Shown here one piece after another: positions 22,715-34,900 of a DNA stretch of 64,000 nt. Made by a program: the position numbers and the translations under genes. Source of the DNA: Linepithema humile (taxonomy: Eukaryota > Arthropoda > Insecta > Hymenoptera > Formicidae). The DNA is taken from positions 10,737,001 to 10,801,000 of the forward strand of contig NC_090132.1 of assembly GCF_040581485.1 (NCBI RefSeq). Direction: 5' to 3'. How positions within the stretch are numbered: the first letter of the stretch is position 1; the number at the start of each line of letters is the position of its first letter. Below the pieces are notes generated by a model that worked only from the letters and a program-made list of their open reading frames with translations, made no database searches and was not told the DNA's origin.

Positions 22715-23133
22715 TTTTTGTATAGTCGGAACAGATCTAGTCGCGTTGGTTTCGGAACAAAGAATTGTAATTCGGAACCAGCGTTCTTACTGTGTTCATT
22801 TTCAATAAAAGTCATTTATACATTAACAAAGTGCAGTCGATTAATTTGGAGTCGGACACAGTCGGAGTCGCTCTCGAGCTCGATACCGAAAGTACGTGTT
22901 TGTTAAGGATAGTCCACGTGACGAAGAAACTCATCGCTACTAAAGTTTTTAAACCTTATATTAAAAGAACACTTCAACCGGGAAAAATAAAACAGTTCCC
23001 TAGAAGTATCCATCCTTATCCTTCACGACTTTAAAAATAAAAAAGAATAACCTTTTTTATTTTTCAGTGAAGTGAACATAACGGTTATAATATCTATATA
23101 CTCACGTGGTAATGTTTAATTGTGAAGACAAAT
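22715..23133 (+). promoter_or_regulatory. 5' flank of the FBXW4-like gene
   Basis: The 419 bases between repeat E1 and the first ATG must hold the promoter and 5' UTR unless an upstream exon exists. No clear TATA box or initiator could be chosen. An 80-codon frame (22792-23034, non-ATG start; ESDTVGVALELDTESTCLL) has mixed composition and no recognised family, and ends 100 bases before the gene. Confidence 0.4.
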
Positions 23134-26100
23134 ATGTCTGTTTCCCAATATATTTTTCCGAACGAAATATTAGAAATAATTTTTAATTTCTGTGATGTAC
23201 ATACTTTATCACAGATTAGTATGGTATGCAAACAATTTAATAATGTGGCAAAATATATATTAAGAAAAAAAAGTGAACGATTGCTTGTCACGAATCAGAA
23301 ATCGGAAAAATTTCGTGAACGGTAAGTTAAACAAAGCTTAATCTTTATTTATATTTTAATTTATTCTAGAACAATGCTCAGAATTAGTCGAGCGTTTCAG
23401 CTGATTTCTGTGGTTGACGTTTCGTTTCCTTTCTTCATCGAGCGCGCCAAAGCTGCTCGAACCAGCGCCGAGTGTTAGGAGCAACACTATTAATTTATGA
23501 GTGGGGTTTTCTCTCTTGATTATTGAAATTTATGTAAATTTATTTAAAATATTTTTCTATTTTTATATTTATTATGTGAAAATATTTTAATAGATTACAC
23601 GTCATGAGGTACTATTGCTGACGCGTTTCTTTTCTTTCTCTTTCTTTTTTTTTTTTTCTTTAGTCGAGCGGTATTTAGAGTCCGTTGCTAGTTTTAAAAT
23701 TGTTTTAAGTATGGTCCAAAAATGCTATGAAACAATTAGAAAGCCATATTAATATCTTCAGACAGTACTTAAGATAATTCTGGAATAAGTACGGACTATG
23801 AATACTAACCATAAAAGACTATTCTATCTCATAAAAGGCCAAGAAATTCTAATCTTTTACATATTTTATTTTTTTAAATTAAGAATTCATTATTTTTTGT
23901 CTTCAGAAGAGTAGGCCTATTGGGGAAACCACACAAAAAAATCCAAGCAGTTGCGTCGCGCGTGTAAAAATAGGAATAGGAGGCGTCAACCACGGAAATC
24001 GGTTGAAATGCTGAACTAATTCTGAGCACTGTTCTAAAATTTTCTTTTTATCATGTTGCCTGCTTAAGAGGATGCTGAAGTGACGGGCGAACTCCGACGC
24101 GAAAGCGCCATCATTTCGATGGTACTAAAAATGAAATGACATTATCGGCGCAGCCTACGGACCTATGCCGCGTAGGTCTGTGTGTACGCATTTGTTTGTA
24201 GTGGTGACTCACTACACTGACGTGTGGTCTGTGTACGTGTGTCATCGGAAGTTTGTAAACAAACGATGCTTGCGCTTGTTTCCTCGACTGAAATTTCGTT
24301 GCAAGGCTGCAATATAATGTCCGAGAAAACATAAGCGTATACAAGGTGTCAAATAAATACAAACTAAATATGACAAAATAATAAATGAAAAATATACATA
24401 TAATACTATATATATCACTGAAGAAAAATGTCATATACTTTTCTTATTTTTATCCTTATGTAGTAAATACTAAATAACTAATTAATCAATTAATTAATAT
24501 ATACATATACACATATAATCAATAAATAGTTATCTTTATTTTGTATTTTATATGATAATGACTGAAATAATGGAAGTATATATCATTTCAGTTATATAAA
24601 ATACAAAATAAAGATAACTATATTCAATATGTATATGTATGTATTCAATAATTAATTAACTTATTTATTTATTTTGTATTAATTACATAAGAATAAATTT
24701 AGGAAAAACATATAACATATTTTTCCAATTAGATATATAGTATTATACATACATTTTTCAAATAAAATATTTTATCATATCTAACTTATATCTATTAGAC
24801 ACCTTGTATAAGTCTATTTTGTCTCGTATGTACATCATTCAGCCATACGCTAGAATTTTAATTGCGAGAAAAAAGGTTAAATGACCTTATAAATTATCTG
24901 ATAAAATATAAACAGATCACACGTGCAGTAAATTGCTAACTAAAATAAATACGTATTTCTTCAAATCTGTCAGCTGACGTTAGATCGCCTATGACAATAT
25001 TTCTTAAAATCTGCCAGTTCACGAATAAATCGTCTTTGGCTCTCTTTTTTCTAAACGGTCAGCTGACGTTAGATCGCCTCTGACTATATTTATTAAAAAT
25101 TGTTAGCTGACGTTAGATCGCTTCTGGCTTGTCTTATTCTATATTGCCAGTCTACAAGAAAGCCGCCTCTGGCTTGAAGACAAGAATAAGAATTTTCTAA
25201 TGCCAGTCCACGAGAAAACCGCCTCTGGCTTGAAGACAAGAATAAGAATTTTCTAATGCCAGTCCACGAGAAAACCGCCTCTGGCTTGTCTTATTCTATA
25301 TTGCCAGTCCACGAGAAAACCGCCTCTGGCTTGTCTTATTCTATATTGCCAGTCCACGAGGAAATCGCCTCTGGCTTGAAGACAAGAATAAGAATTTTCT
25401 AATGCCAGTCCACGAGAAAACCGCCTCTGGCTTGTCTTATTCTATATTGCCAGTCCACGAGGAAATCGCCTCTGGCTTGAAGACAAGAATAAGAATTTTC
25501 TAATGCCAGTCCACGAGAAAACCGCCTCTGGCTTGAAGACAAGAATAAGAATTTTCTAATGCCAGTCCACGAGAAAACCGCCTCTGACTTGTCTTATTCT
25601 ATATTGCCAGTCCACGAGAAAACCGCCTCTGGCTTGTCTTATTTTATATTGCCAGTCCACGAGGAAATCGCCTCTGGCTTGAAGACAAGAATAAGAATTT
25701 TCTAATGCCAGTCCACGAGAAAACCGCCTCTGGCTTGAAGACAAGAATAAGAATTTTCTAATGCCAGTCCACGAGAAAACCGCCTCTGGCTTGAAGACAA
25801 GAATAAGAATTTTCTAATGCCAGTCCACGAGAAAACCGCTTCTGGCTTGTCTTATTCTTTATTGTAAGATACTTTTATTACGTCATATGCTCTATGTATA
25901 TATATAATGTATATTATATGCTCCATATTATCTATATTCATATCAAAATATCTTTCTAAGAAATTGACATCATTTTGTATACTTTTTTTACAATAAATGT
26001 ATGATATATGCCATATTTTTTATTTCTAAAGCATGAAATATAAAGATATTTTTATTTTTTTGTGTCTATTATTTGTAAAATAATCTTGATAAAAGAAACA

Positions 26101-29100
26101 ACATTAATTTTGCGACTTGCAATAATCTGTTTTATTATATGCTTCTTTTAAATACTTACAATTAGCCTTATTTTATGTGATTAACTTGGTATTTAAAATA
26201 CGTATCAAAATCGAAAATGTATTTGTATTACAGTAGAAACGAAACATTCTTGTCTTACAACAGAGAGAAATGGCAAAATATAATATTGTCTAAAGTACAG
26301 TCTAATAAAAACTGTTAAAATTGAACATTTTATAAAACCACTGTGATTCATGAAAAATCAGAACTATTATTTAAAAAATATAAACATATTTCGACTGTGT
26401 GTTTTAAACCGCACCACACATTCAAAATTCACAGAATAAAATTATTTCTGCAAAGTTGTGTATAATGTCAGTGGAAAAGTGATTTATTTGTTATTACATA
26501 TACATGATATTTTATCATTCCTCTCTGGTGTAAGACTACAATGTTTTTTTTCTACTGAACTAGAAATTAATTTTACATTTTGATGTGTATTTTAGATACC
26601 AAGGTAAACGCATAAAATAAGGCTAATTGTAAGTATTTAAAAGAAGTATATATCGAAACAGATTATTGCAAGTCACAAAATTAATGTTTTTTTTATCCAA
26701 ATTTTTTTACAAGTGATACATACAAGAAACTAAAAATACCTTTATATTTCATGCTTTATAAATAAGTTATATGACATATACATTTATTATAAAAATATAT
26801 ACAATATACAAAATAATATTAACTTTTTACATAGATACTTTGATGTAAATATACATAATATGGAGCACATAATATATATAATATAAACACATGAAGCACA
26901 TGAATAAAAGTATTTTACAGAAATTAGAATATGAATGTATGTAACTAAATAATATAAATATTTGCAAAAATGTTGCAAAATTTATGTATAATACATACAC
27001 TTTTTTATCCTTCAGAGTGCCTTCAACCCATTTTTTTCAGCCGGGTTTTGTAGCACATAACACAAACACACACACACACGCACAACTAACACACATAACT
27101 AACCTAAAGGATTCTGTATATGACAGATAGCACTGAGAACTGTATAGCGCCTCTATCCCAAAATCGCGGAACTAATCTATAGCTCTTTTTTACCATTTTC
27201 TTCTATATTGCACGCATGCTTTGCATAAATCTGGAAAAGTATGGCATTTTGAAAATAAGTCTCTAAGCTCTATTTTTTTGGTTTTCCATTATTGTTTCAT
27301 ACGCTCTTCTTCGGCACACACTCTTGTTTTGCAGATTGAAGCAGTATAATTTTGATATAAAAGATATAATTCTTTGAGGTGACATTGTCGATAAATTTTC
27401 AAAAATTTTTTTTATTTTTTGGTTTAAATTTCACTATCCACCGAAAGATTAGCATGTGCACTTTACTTACACCAAAGGATTTGTAATTCTATCAAAGCAA
27501 TAAAAAATGCCATACTTTCCAGAAAATTAGAAGTTCGGTCGGTAACAATATGACTTCAGCATCCTCTTAACTGATTTCTTACATTATTCCATTTTTTATT
27601 GGCGGAGACGATGCATTGACATCCCAGTAAACACAGAACATTGCAACAACATTGCGGCAATGTTTGCAATATTCTGTGTTCACTGGGATCATTAATCGCT
27701 TCTAAATTAATCCAAATTTGTCCAATTAAAATTATTAATAGAAAAGTGTTCTTAACAAAAATACTTTTTCTCAAGTCGAATACAATATTTGTCGATAAAA
27801 CTTTTTCATAACATATTAATGTTAAGGAAATCCTAGAAAGTGGTCTGTTTTACCGATTTTTTTCAAATACACTATATTTTTTTTGTGTAGAATGAAAAAT
27901 CCTTTTCTGTAATTAAAGTACATATGCTAATACACTACGAATGAACGGAAAGGATTTTTCAAGCCAGACATGAAAGGATTTTTCAAGCCAGATACAGTAT
28001 CTGTTTTACCTTCTATTTTACGTAAATTTCGTTTTTTTGGCTGCGTAGCTTGAAAAATCTTTTCAAATCGACCGTCTGTAGTGTATTAGCATATGTACTT
28101 TAATTTCAATTAAGGTTTTTTCTACACGGCCAAAATAAAGTATAGTGTATTTGAAAGTAATAGGTAAAACAGACCACTTTAGGATCCCCTTAAGTCACAA
28201 CTTTTTATCTTGTATTTAGCAAAACTTGATTTAATTTTTTAATTGTATCTTTTTCAAATAAATTTCAATATTTACATATTTACAGAAGATAGATATTCAC
28301 GATTTTACATTAGATCACATTGAAGAACACATGTCTTATTTTCTTTTACAGATGTAAACCACTTTTATCTTTGGATAAAAATTCTAAATTTATTACAAAT
28401 TACAACTGGATTAATGAAGGATATAAAAGAAGACAAATATATGAAGTAAAAAAAGACGATAATTACCATGTAGATAATAATAAATGCGTACAAATGACTA
28501 AAAATAAGGTTTGGTTTTGTGGTAATAGTGATCTTCTTGCTTATAATCGCACAGAGAACGGTACCATTGAAAAGGATAAAATGATTCTGGAGAATAACCA
28601 CTATTTTATTGAATCTTTTGCTCTTTGCGATAATTATATTATAAGTGGCGACATGTGAGTATTTATTTATGAACTGTGTTTTATGTTTATTTTTTTTTCT
28701 TATTTTTGACAAAAATTCTTGCAGTAATGGTAATATTTGTCGCTGGGAAATTGAGGATAATCAAAATGGTGATCTTTTTAAACCTTTAAAAATAAATAAT
28801 ATATTTTATAAAATTAAACAAATAAATGCAACATCGCAACTCATTATAACTGGTTCTGGAAATTCAATAGATGTAAGTTTAAAGAAAAATTGCAATAATG
28901 CTTTGTTAATGTAGTATGTAAAAAGTTTGTTTTTGTAGATACTGAAATATACAGATGATAGAAAAGGTTGTACGAAAGAAAACAAAATATTTTGTGGAAA
29001 CGACGAATTTGAAATTACATCAATCTCATTTGACCCTATAGGAACAAAATTTGCAGCTAGTTCCATCAATTATTATTACGAGTTTAATTGTATGTCGTCG

Positions 29101-30489
29101 CTTCTAATTCACGATATTGATAAAAGGTAAATTATGTTTCAATTAATTAATCGGTTTCTACAAATGGTCAATTAAACACAATGACTACATTTACACGTCA
29201 ATCTCAATTGGGTTTAGTAACATCCGTAGTTATGAAACCCGATTAACGTGTAAACGTACTTATGTACTATGTTTATACAGACACTGTTATATGATCCGAT
29301 TTAATAACAATTCTAATTATAACTTACAAGGACGGTTTGATAACCCGAAAATTGTAAAAAATGTGAAACTGCAAAAATATTATACATATGAACCTAATCA
29401 AGTACGTACCCACACAGAACATGACATCCAATGGACGTCCATATAATCTCCATAATTCCATACTACATTTATCTCTACGATGGATATTAGATCCCACACA
29501 GCACAAAACATCCTATGACATCTTAGGGACATCTCAATGTCCTGAGGATTATCTCGACTGTCTCACAGTCGAGAACATGGTGACATTCTGTTAACACCTA
29601 CATAAACAAGACTATCTCGTAATCACATTTGTGATTTTACTTCCAAATAATTTTATTAATGATGAATTGAAACTACAATCCATCAAAGCTCTATGAAATA
29701 TCTGAAACATCTATGATTGCTCCATATGATATCTATGAATATATGTAATAGATGTTGAATAGAGGTACATATGTAATGCGGAACTTTGGATGCCTAGTAG
29801 CATCTATAAGAGATTACATGGACATCTAAAGAGATTTCGAATCTCCATGATGGACATCTAGTGGATATCCATTAAAGATTTTTGTTCCGTGTGGATATAT
29901 TTGGAATAATATACAACAAACTAATGTAAAGAAATTTTAGTTATCAGATAATAAATAAAAAATACGATGGTTGTTGTCAGCAACTACTGTGGGAGGATCC
30001 TCACACTATTCTCATGTGTTTTAAATATTCTATTAAAAAAATGGATATAAGGTAATAAATCTTATTGTTAGTACTAATTAGCTATTCAATTTATTTATAT
30101 TTGTTACTGTGATTTCAGAACATTCGAATTTGTACGTACATGGGATTCTTTCAAATATCACTATTCATACTGTTGCTCATCAGATAATGTGTACACTTTT
30201 ATGACGGGACACTTTATGGGTGTTCTATGGGATCAGAGACAGAGTGTTGCCATTCAAGTTTGTATTATTTTGAAATATTTTATATCTTGTACTGTATTAG
30301 TGAATTATTATTAACTGTCCTAAAAATTTTTAGACGTATGATGTGGATAACTCAGCTATAACTTCTCTAGAATTTGATAGTGCCCATATGTATGCTGCTA
30401 CAGTAGATGGTCTTTTTGAATTGGATTTTACGGGAAAAGATCACCTTGACCATAAAGAAATAAAACAGTTTTTTGGCAATTTTTATTAA
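23134..30489 (+). CDS. Fbxw4: F-box and WD40 repeat protein, FBXW4-like (8 exons)
   Basis: Predicted substrate-recognition subunit of an SCF ubiquitin ligase. Exons: 23134-23321, 28352-28654, 28725-28872, 28939-29126, 29281-29401, 29948-30051, 30119-30257, 30334-30489; all introns are GT-AG and phases agree, giving 448 residues (human FBXW4 is of similar length). The F-box is at residues ~5-45 (FPNEILEIIFNFCDVHTLSQ; CKQFNNVAK). WD-like blades follow, with NGNICRWEIE, then the family signature DGCCQQLLWEDPHTIL, then FMGVLWDQRQ and a C-terminal YAATVDGLFELDF. The start is the first ATG; a GTG four codons upstream is not used in eukaryotes. Intron 1 is ~5 kb of mobile DNA, the others 61-546 bases. 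No stop or frameshift interrupts the model. The assignment to FBXW4 rather than another FBXW rests on the signature and the F-box/WD layout. Confidence 0.82.
23368..24038. mobile_element. MITE H in intron 1 (~670 bp)
   Basis: The ends AGAACAATGCTCAGAATTAG and its near-complement at 24015-24034 extend as ~60-bp inverted repeats with TTCTGTGGTTGACG. A decayed D-type end (GGACTATGAATACTAACC) lies inside at 23790-23810. Confidence 0.7.
24340..24814. mobile_element. Palindrome K (~475 bp)
   Basis: The outer ends TATACAAGGTGTC and GACACCTTGTATA pair. An inner stretch TAGTTATCTTTATTTTGTAT pairs with 24600-24625. AT-rich, non-coding. Confidence 0.7.
24965..25863. repeat. Minisatellite with two unit types (56 and 45 bp)
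   Basis: Fourteen units start at 25146, 25202, 25258, 25303, 25348, 25404, 25449, 25505, 25561, 25606, 25651, 25707, 25763 and 25819. All share GCCAGTCCACGAGAAAACCG then CCTCTGGCTTG. Type A (56 bp) then has AAGACAAGAATAAGAATTTT, type B (45 bp) TCTTATTCTATATT. Order: A A B B A B A A B B A A A B. 24965-25145 holds degenerate ancestors with GCTGACGTTAGATCGC. GCCAG and CTGGC in each unit could pair as a hairpin. Confidence 0.9.
25866..26925. mobile_element. Foldback L (~1.06 kb)
   Basis: The arms 25866-26240 and 26560-26925 are inverted copies (ACTTACAATTAGCCTTATTTT against its complement at 26615-26640; the TGCTCCATATTAT block against ATAATATGGAGCA). AT-rich, no transposase. Confidence 0.75.
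27622..27691. mobile_element. Very short palindrome (~70 bp)
   Basis: CCCAGTAAACACAGAACATT and its near-complement flank AACAACATTGCGGC. It lies between the TTAA-type elements I and J1. Confidence 0.7.
27822..28193. mobile_element. TTAA-flanked MITE J, copy 1
   Basis: TTAA at 27822-27825 and 28190-28193 bound inverted ends (GGAAATCCTAGAAAGTGGTC against its complement near 28170-28189). A diverged relative is at 52720-52967. It lies 160 bases before exon 2 of the FBXW4-like gene. Confidence 0.75.
29185..29265. repeat. Short palindrome in intron 4
   Basis: TTTACACGTCAATCTCAATTGGGTTT pairs imperfectly with AAACCCGATTAACGTGTAAA, making up most of the 154-base intron. Confidence 0.6.
29406..29897. 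mobile_element. MITE filling intron 5 (~490 bp)
   Basis: The ends CCACACAGAACATGACATCC and GTTCCGTGTGG are inverted, and the interior is a run of direct and inverted GACATCT/GGATAT motifs. It starts five bases after the exon 5 donor and accounts for nearly all of the intron. Confidence 0.65.
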
Positions 30490-30494
30490 ATAAA
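30489..30494 (+). terminator. Polyadenylation signal AATAAA overlapping the stop codon
   Basis: The FBXW4-like stop TAA (30487-30489) runs into AATAAA (30489-30494). No clear second AATAAA follows within ~100 bases, so the 3' UTR may be very short. Confidence 0.5.
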
Positions 30495-30847
30495 GGAAGT
30501 TAACTGAAAATTCTTTTTATTATATTTTGGTTATTTACATAAATTCAATGAACTTTATACAAACTGGAAAGCGCCGTGCTGCTCAAAATACGATCACACA
30601 AAAAGAGCATTCGGATTATTTTATCTCTTTCTGTTGTAGACTCTCTTTACTGAAGTCTATACATGTATATACTCATATGTATACTCTACACATATGTATA
30701 TAAAAAAATGGAGTCTTTTAATAAGCCTGCGAAGAAAAGAGACAAAACAATCTTACTACCTTTCTTTGTCTGATCGCTCGTTTATATTTCCTCTATCATG
30801 GCTCCTACACGCAGTGGTTGATTGTGTATCAAGCAATGTAGTGAAAA
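30495..30847. other. Downstream flank of the FBXW4-like gene
   Basis: Unique-looking sequence with ATACATGTATATACTCATAT-type runs, ending at repeat E2. No gene seen. Confidence 0.5.
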
Positions 30848-31302
30848 CACGGACTAAGGAATAGAGGGACTGAGTCTAAAGTCCTAGTTTAGGCGAGAGG
30901 GGATGGTAATTCAAGCGTGCGGGGGGGACTGCTTTCCGCCATATTGATGTAGCGATTCTCACACAGAGATTCTGTGTCTGTGACATGGTTACACTCGTGT
31001 AGTGGTGCCACTAGACATAACAAGTGACAAGCGTAAAGAGATTAGGCGGTTTTATTATTGTTGTACTATAAATTTTATAAAATACTTTAACTTTTATTAC
31101 TCTGAGGCTCTGCATACAGTAGACAAAATATTAGAAATAGCAATAATTATTTAATATTAAAAAGAGAAATTATTTTACATCTAACAAGAGAATAAAATAT
31201 ATTAATTAGTTCCAATTCTTATTTCTTAATTCATGCATTAATTTTTTCTATTTTTTTTATTTTTAAAATAAATAATTCCAATTTCTTATTTCTAATATTT
31301 AA
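30848..31302. mobile_element. Repeat E, copy 2 (truncated right end)
   Basis: Near-identical to 22069-22525, same orientation, including the terminal CACGGACTAAGGAATAGAGG. The match stops after TTTCTAATATTTAA, where Gypsy coding sequence begins. Confidence 0.9.
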
Positions 31303-31945
31303 CAGCTCATCGCAGGAGCACAAGACGCGTCGCTTGCTAGAGCACGAGGAGATCGGCGACCGCAAGCCGTCACAATTTTTACGTCATCTTCGTAGCCTTG
31401 CCGGTAACGTCGTCGGCGATAGGGTGTTGCGGACGATTTGGCTGAGCCGTCTACCCGCTCATATTCAGCCGCATCTCGTGACGCGAGCGGAGGATTCGCT
31501 GGATCAGGTGGCGGACATAGCGGACACCATCGTGGAGGCGACGCGTGCCCCGTCGCTACAGATCGCGGAAGCCGCGCGACCTTCAGTTTCGCGCGGCGCG
31601 GGGCAGGACGACGGGTCGGCATTGGAGGCGAGACTTAATCTACAATTGGCACAGATGCGTTTGGCGTTGCAGCAGGAGATGACGGAGCAGCTGACGGCCA
31701 TACGAAGGTCCATCGAGGCAATCGGTGAGCCCGACCAGGGCTGCGGCGGCGGGCGACGGCATTCGCGCTCGCACTCGCGCTCGCATCCGAATTCGCGTTC
31801 GCGTTCGCGTTCTCGACCGCGAAGTCACGGTCATACATCAAATGGCCTGTGCTGGTTCCATTGGAGATTCGGACCAGACGCGAGACGCTGTGAGACGCCG
31901 TGCTCCGCGCAACAGCAGGCGGGAAATGCAGGGGCCCGTCGTTAA
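31303..31945 (+). pseudogene. Gypsy gag, N-terminally truncated
   Basis: The coding match starts abruptly at the junction with repeat E2 (no family start codon) and runs to a stop at 31943-31945. Seen: GDRKPSQFLRHLRSLAG, then RTIWLSRLPAHIQ, typical of arthropod Gypsy gag, an Arg/Ser-rich stretch (about 31755-31830) and a C-terminal knuckle CWFHWRFGPDARRCETPC. That knuckle has the C-x2-H-x9-C-x3-C spacing characteristic of the CsRn1 clade. It would form the retroelement capsid and bind RNA. The end overlaps pol by 46 bases in another frame, consistent with a frameshift-expressed pol. Confidence 0.8.
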
Positions 31946-34900
31946 TGGCGACGAGCGATTCGGGCCATCTGACGCGCCGCCTCTTCGTAACCGATCGCGA
32001 AACGAGAATCGATTTTTTGATTGACACGGGGGCCGACCTGTGCGTCTATCCGAGGAGGCTGATACGGGGTCCGCGACAGAAATCGAGCTACGAGCTTTCG
32101 GCCGCGAACGGAACTGCAATCTATACATATGGAGCGGAGTCCTTGACATTAAATTTTGGATTGCGGCGAGTTTTTGCGTGGCGTTTTGTCGTGGCGGACG
32201 TCTCCAAGCCAATTATCGGAGCCGATTTTTTATCATTTTACGGGCTGCTGGTGGATTTGAGAAATGGTCGACTGGTGGACGGCACGACGAGCCTGACAGT
32301 GCAGGGACGCTGTTCGCAATGCGAGACTCCGAGTATTAAAACGGTGACAGGTGCAACTCCGTACCACGAATTATTAATGCAATATCCTGAGGTGACAAGA
32401 CCGGAAGGACGACCGGACGAAACTAAGCACGATACGCGTCATTTTATTAAAACAACGCCGGGTCCGCCGGTGGTGAGTCGGCCGCGGAGGCTTGCGCCGG
32501 AGCGTTTGGCGGCCGCGAAGAAGGAATTCCGGAGAATGATGGAGCTCGGAATCGTGCGACCGTCCAGGAGTTGTTGGTCCTCGCCTTTGCACATGGTACC
32601 TAAAAAGGGCGAAGAATAGAGACCTTGCGGAGATTACAGGGCACTTAACGCTCGAACAATCCCTGATTGCTATCCGGTGCGTCACATTCAGGATTACGCA
32701 CAGAACCTGCAAGGAAAAAAAATCTTCACGACATTGGACCTTGCCCGGGCGTATCATCAGATCCCGGTAGCTGAAGAGGACATACCAAAGACGGCAATAA
32801 CAACGCCGTTCGGCATGTACGAGTTTCCGTGCATGTCATTCGGGCTGCGAAATGCCGCGCAGACTTTTCAGCGCTTTGTGGACGAGGTTCTTCAGGGCTT
32901 GGAGTTTTGTTTCGCTTATATTGACGATATATTGGTCGCGTCGTCATCGGAGAAAGAACACGAGACGCACCTGAGAGCGCTGTTCGAGCGATTGAAAAAA
33001 TATGGGGTTGTAATCAACCCGGCTAAGTGCGTATTCGGGCGGCCACAAGTAGAGTTCCTCGGGTACCTGGTGACCGGAGAAGGAACTCAGCCATTGCCTG
33101 GGCGAGTGCGGGCTGTTCAGCAGTATCAATTGCCAGCGACAGCCAGGGATCTTCGGCGATATCTGGGAGTATTGAACTTTTATAGAAGGTTCCTGCCGAG
33201 AGCTGCCGAGGTGCAAGCACCGCTTAATGACCTACTGCGAGATAACGCAAAAGGAAAGGAGCCGGTACCTTGGACGCCGCAGGCACGGCAAGCGTTTGAG
33301 TTATCGAGGGAGAGCTTGGCACGGGCCGCTTTGTTAGCACATCCAAGGATGAGCGCGGAGTTGGCTGTGTTTGCGGACGCCTCGGATCACAGCGTCGGAG
33401 CCGCACTGCAACAAAGGGGAGACAACGGTTGGGAGCCGTTGGCATTCTTCTCGAAGAAGCTAAGTCCAGCCGAAGAAAAATATAGCGCATTCGATAGAGA
33501 GCTGTTCGCGATATATCTCGCAATCAAGCATTTTCGACATATGCTAGAGGCGCGAACTTTCGCGGTGTATACGGATCACAAACCGTTGACCTTCGCGTTT
33601 CGACAGAAACCTGATAAGTGCTCGCCGCGCCAATTTAGACACTTAGATTTTATAGGACAGTTTACGACAGATATTCGATATATTGCCGGTTCCGACAATG
33701 TTGTTGCCGACGCGTTTTCCAGGATTGACGAGATGCAGTCACCCATGGATTACATAGCTCTAGCGGAGTCACAGAGATCGGACGAGGAGCTCAGAACGTT
33801 GTTGAGCCAGGAAGCGAGTCTACGACTGAAGGAAGTAGAGGTCCCTGGAGCAGGGGTGACTGTATATTGTGATACAACAACGGCAACGCCGAGACCATTT
33901 CTGACGAAGGCCTTTCGCCGAATAGCATTCGAGAGCATTCACAACCTGGCACATCCAGGTATAAGAGCGACCAAACTCATATCCCAGAGATATGTTTGGC
34001 CGTCAATGAACATAGATAGCCGGAATTGGGCGCGAGCATGTGTGCCGTGCCAACAATCCAAGGTCACGCGGCACGTCGTGGCACCCGTGGGAAAATTCTC
34101 TGCACCATCTAGGAGATTTGAACATGTCCATCTGGATATCATTTTGATGCCTATCTCTGAAGGAAAGAGATATTGCCTCACGTGTGTTGACCGTTTCACA
34201 CGATGGCCGGAGGCGTTTCCGCTAGAAAACCAGGAGGCGGAGACGGTTGCCAGGGCCTTCTACGAGGGATGGATCTGCAGATTCGGAACACCTCTGCGAG
34301 TCACCACCGATCAGGGTCGTCAATTCGAGTCGCATCTCTTCCGTCAACTGAGCGAGTTGACGGGAACAACGCACCTGAGAACGGCAGCATACCATCCGCA
34401 AGCGAATGGTATGGTGGAGAGGTTTCACCGTCAGCTCAAGGCGGCAGTGAAATGTCACGGAGGTAGCCGTTGGACCCGAGTGCTGCCGACCGTTCTGCTG
34501 GGTGTGCGAGCGGCCTGGAGGGAAGATCTGCAAGCAACGGCAGCGGAGATTGTATACGGAGAGACTCTTCGTCTTCCGGGACAATTCCTAACTCCAAGGC
34601 CAACAGAGGACGCGGAAGGCGGCGCGAATTTCGTGAAGGAATTGCGCCGCCGCCTTGACGATCCACGACCAGTCGAGGGGACGCGCCATGGAGAACGGCG
34701 CCCATTCGTGTTCCAAGATCTGGAGACAACCAGTCATGTATTTGTACGGCATGATGGTCCAAGAGCGATGTTGCAGCCGCCTTACGACGGCCCGTTCACG
34801 GTTGTGAGACGCGGTGGCAAGGATTTTGTCATACGCGTACAGGAAAAAAATGTAACGGTCTCGATAGATCGTATTAAACCAGCATATTTGCTTTCAGAAA

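Larger units (their letters stand above)
24064..27570. mobile_element. TTAA-flanked element I (3.5 kb) in intron 1
   Basis: TTAA followed by GAGGATGCTGAAGTGAC at the left and GACTTCAGCATCCTC followed by TTAA at the right (27567-27570) form matching terminal inverted repeats with the target typical of piggyBac. No transposase was seen. It holds palindrome K, a minisatellite and palindrome L. Confidence 0.65.

Noticed and set aside
23122..23133. Upstream start four codons before the FBXW4-like ATG
   Set aside because: The codon is GTG; the first ATG is at 23134.
24111..24434. 107-codon minus-strand frame as a gene
   Set aside because: It runs through palindrome K and low-complexity AT sequence within element I.
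25146..25863. CRISPR-like array of regularly spaced repeats
   Set aside because: The spacers are two recurring sequences rather than unique ones, the host is eukaryotic, and no cas genes are present; it is a minisatellite.
31299..32757. Minus-strand frames of 64-130 codons in the CsRn1-type Gypsy
   Set aside because: Antisense shadows of GC-rich gag and pol.
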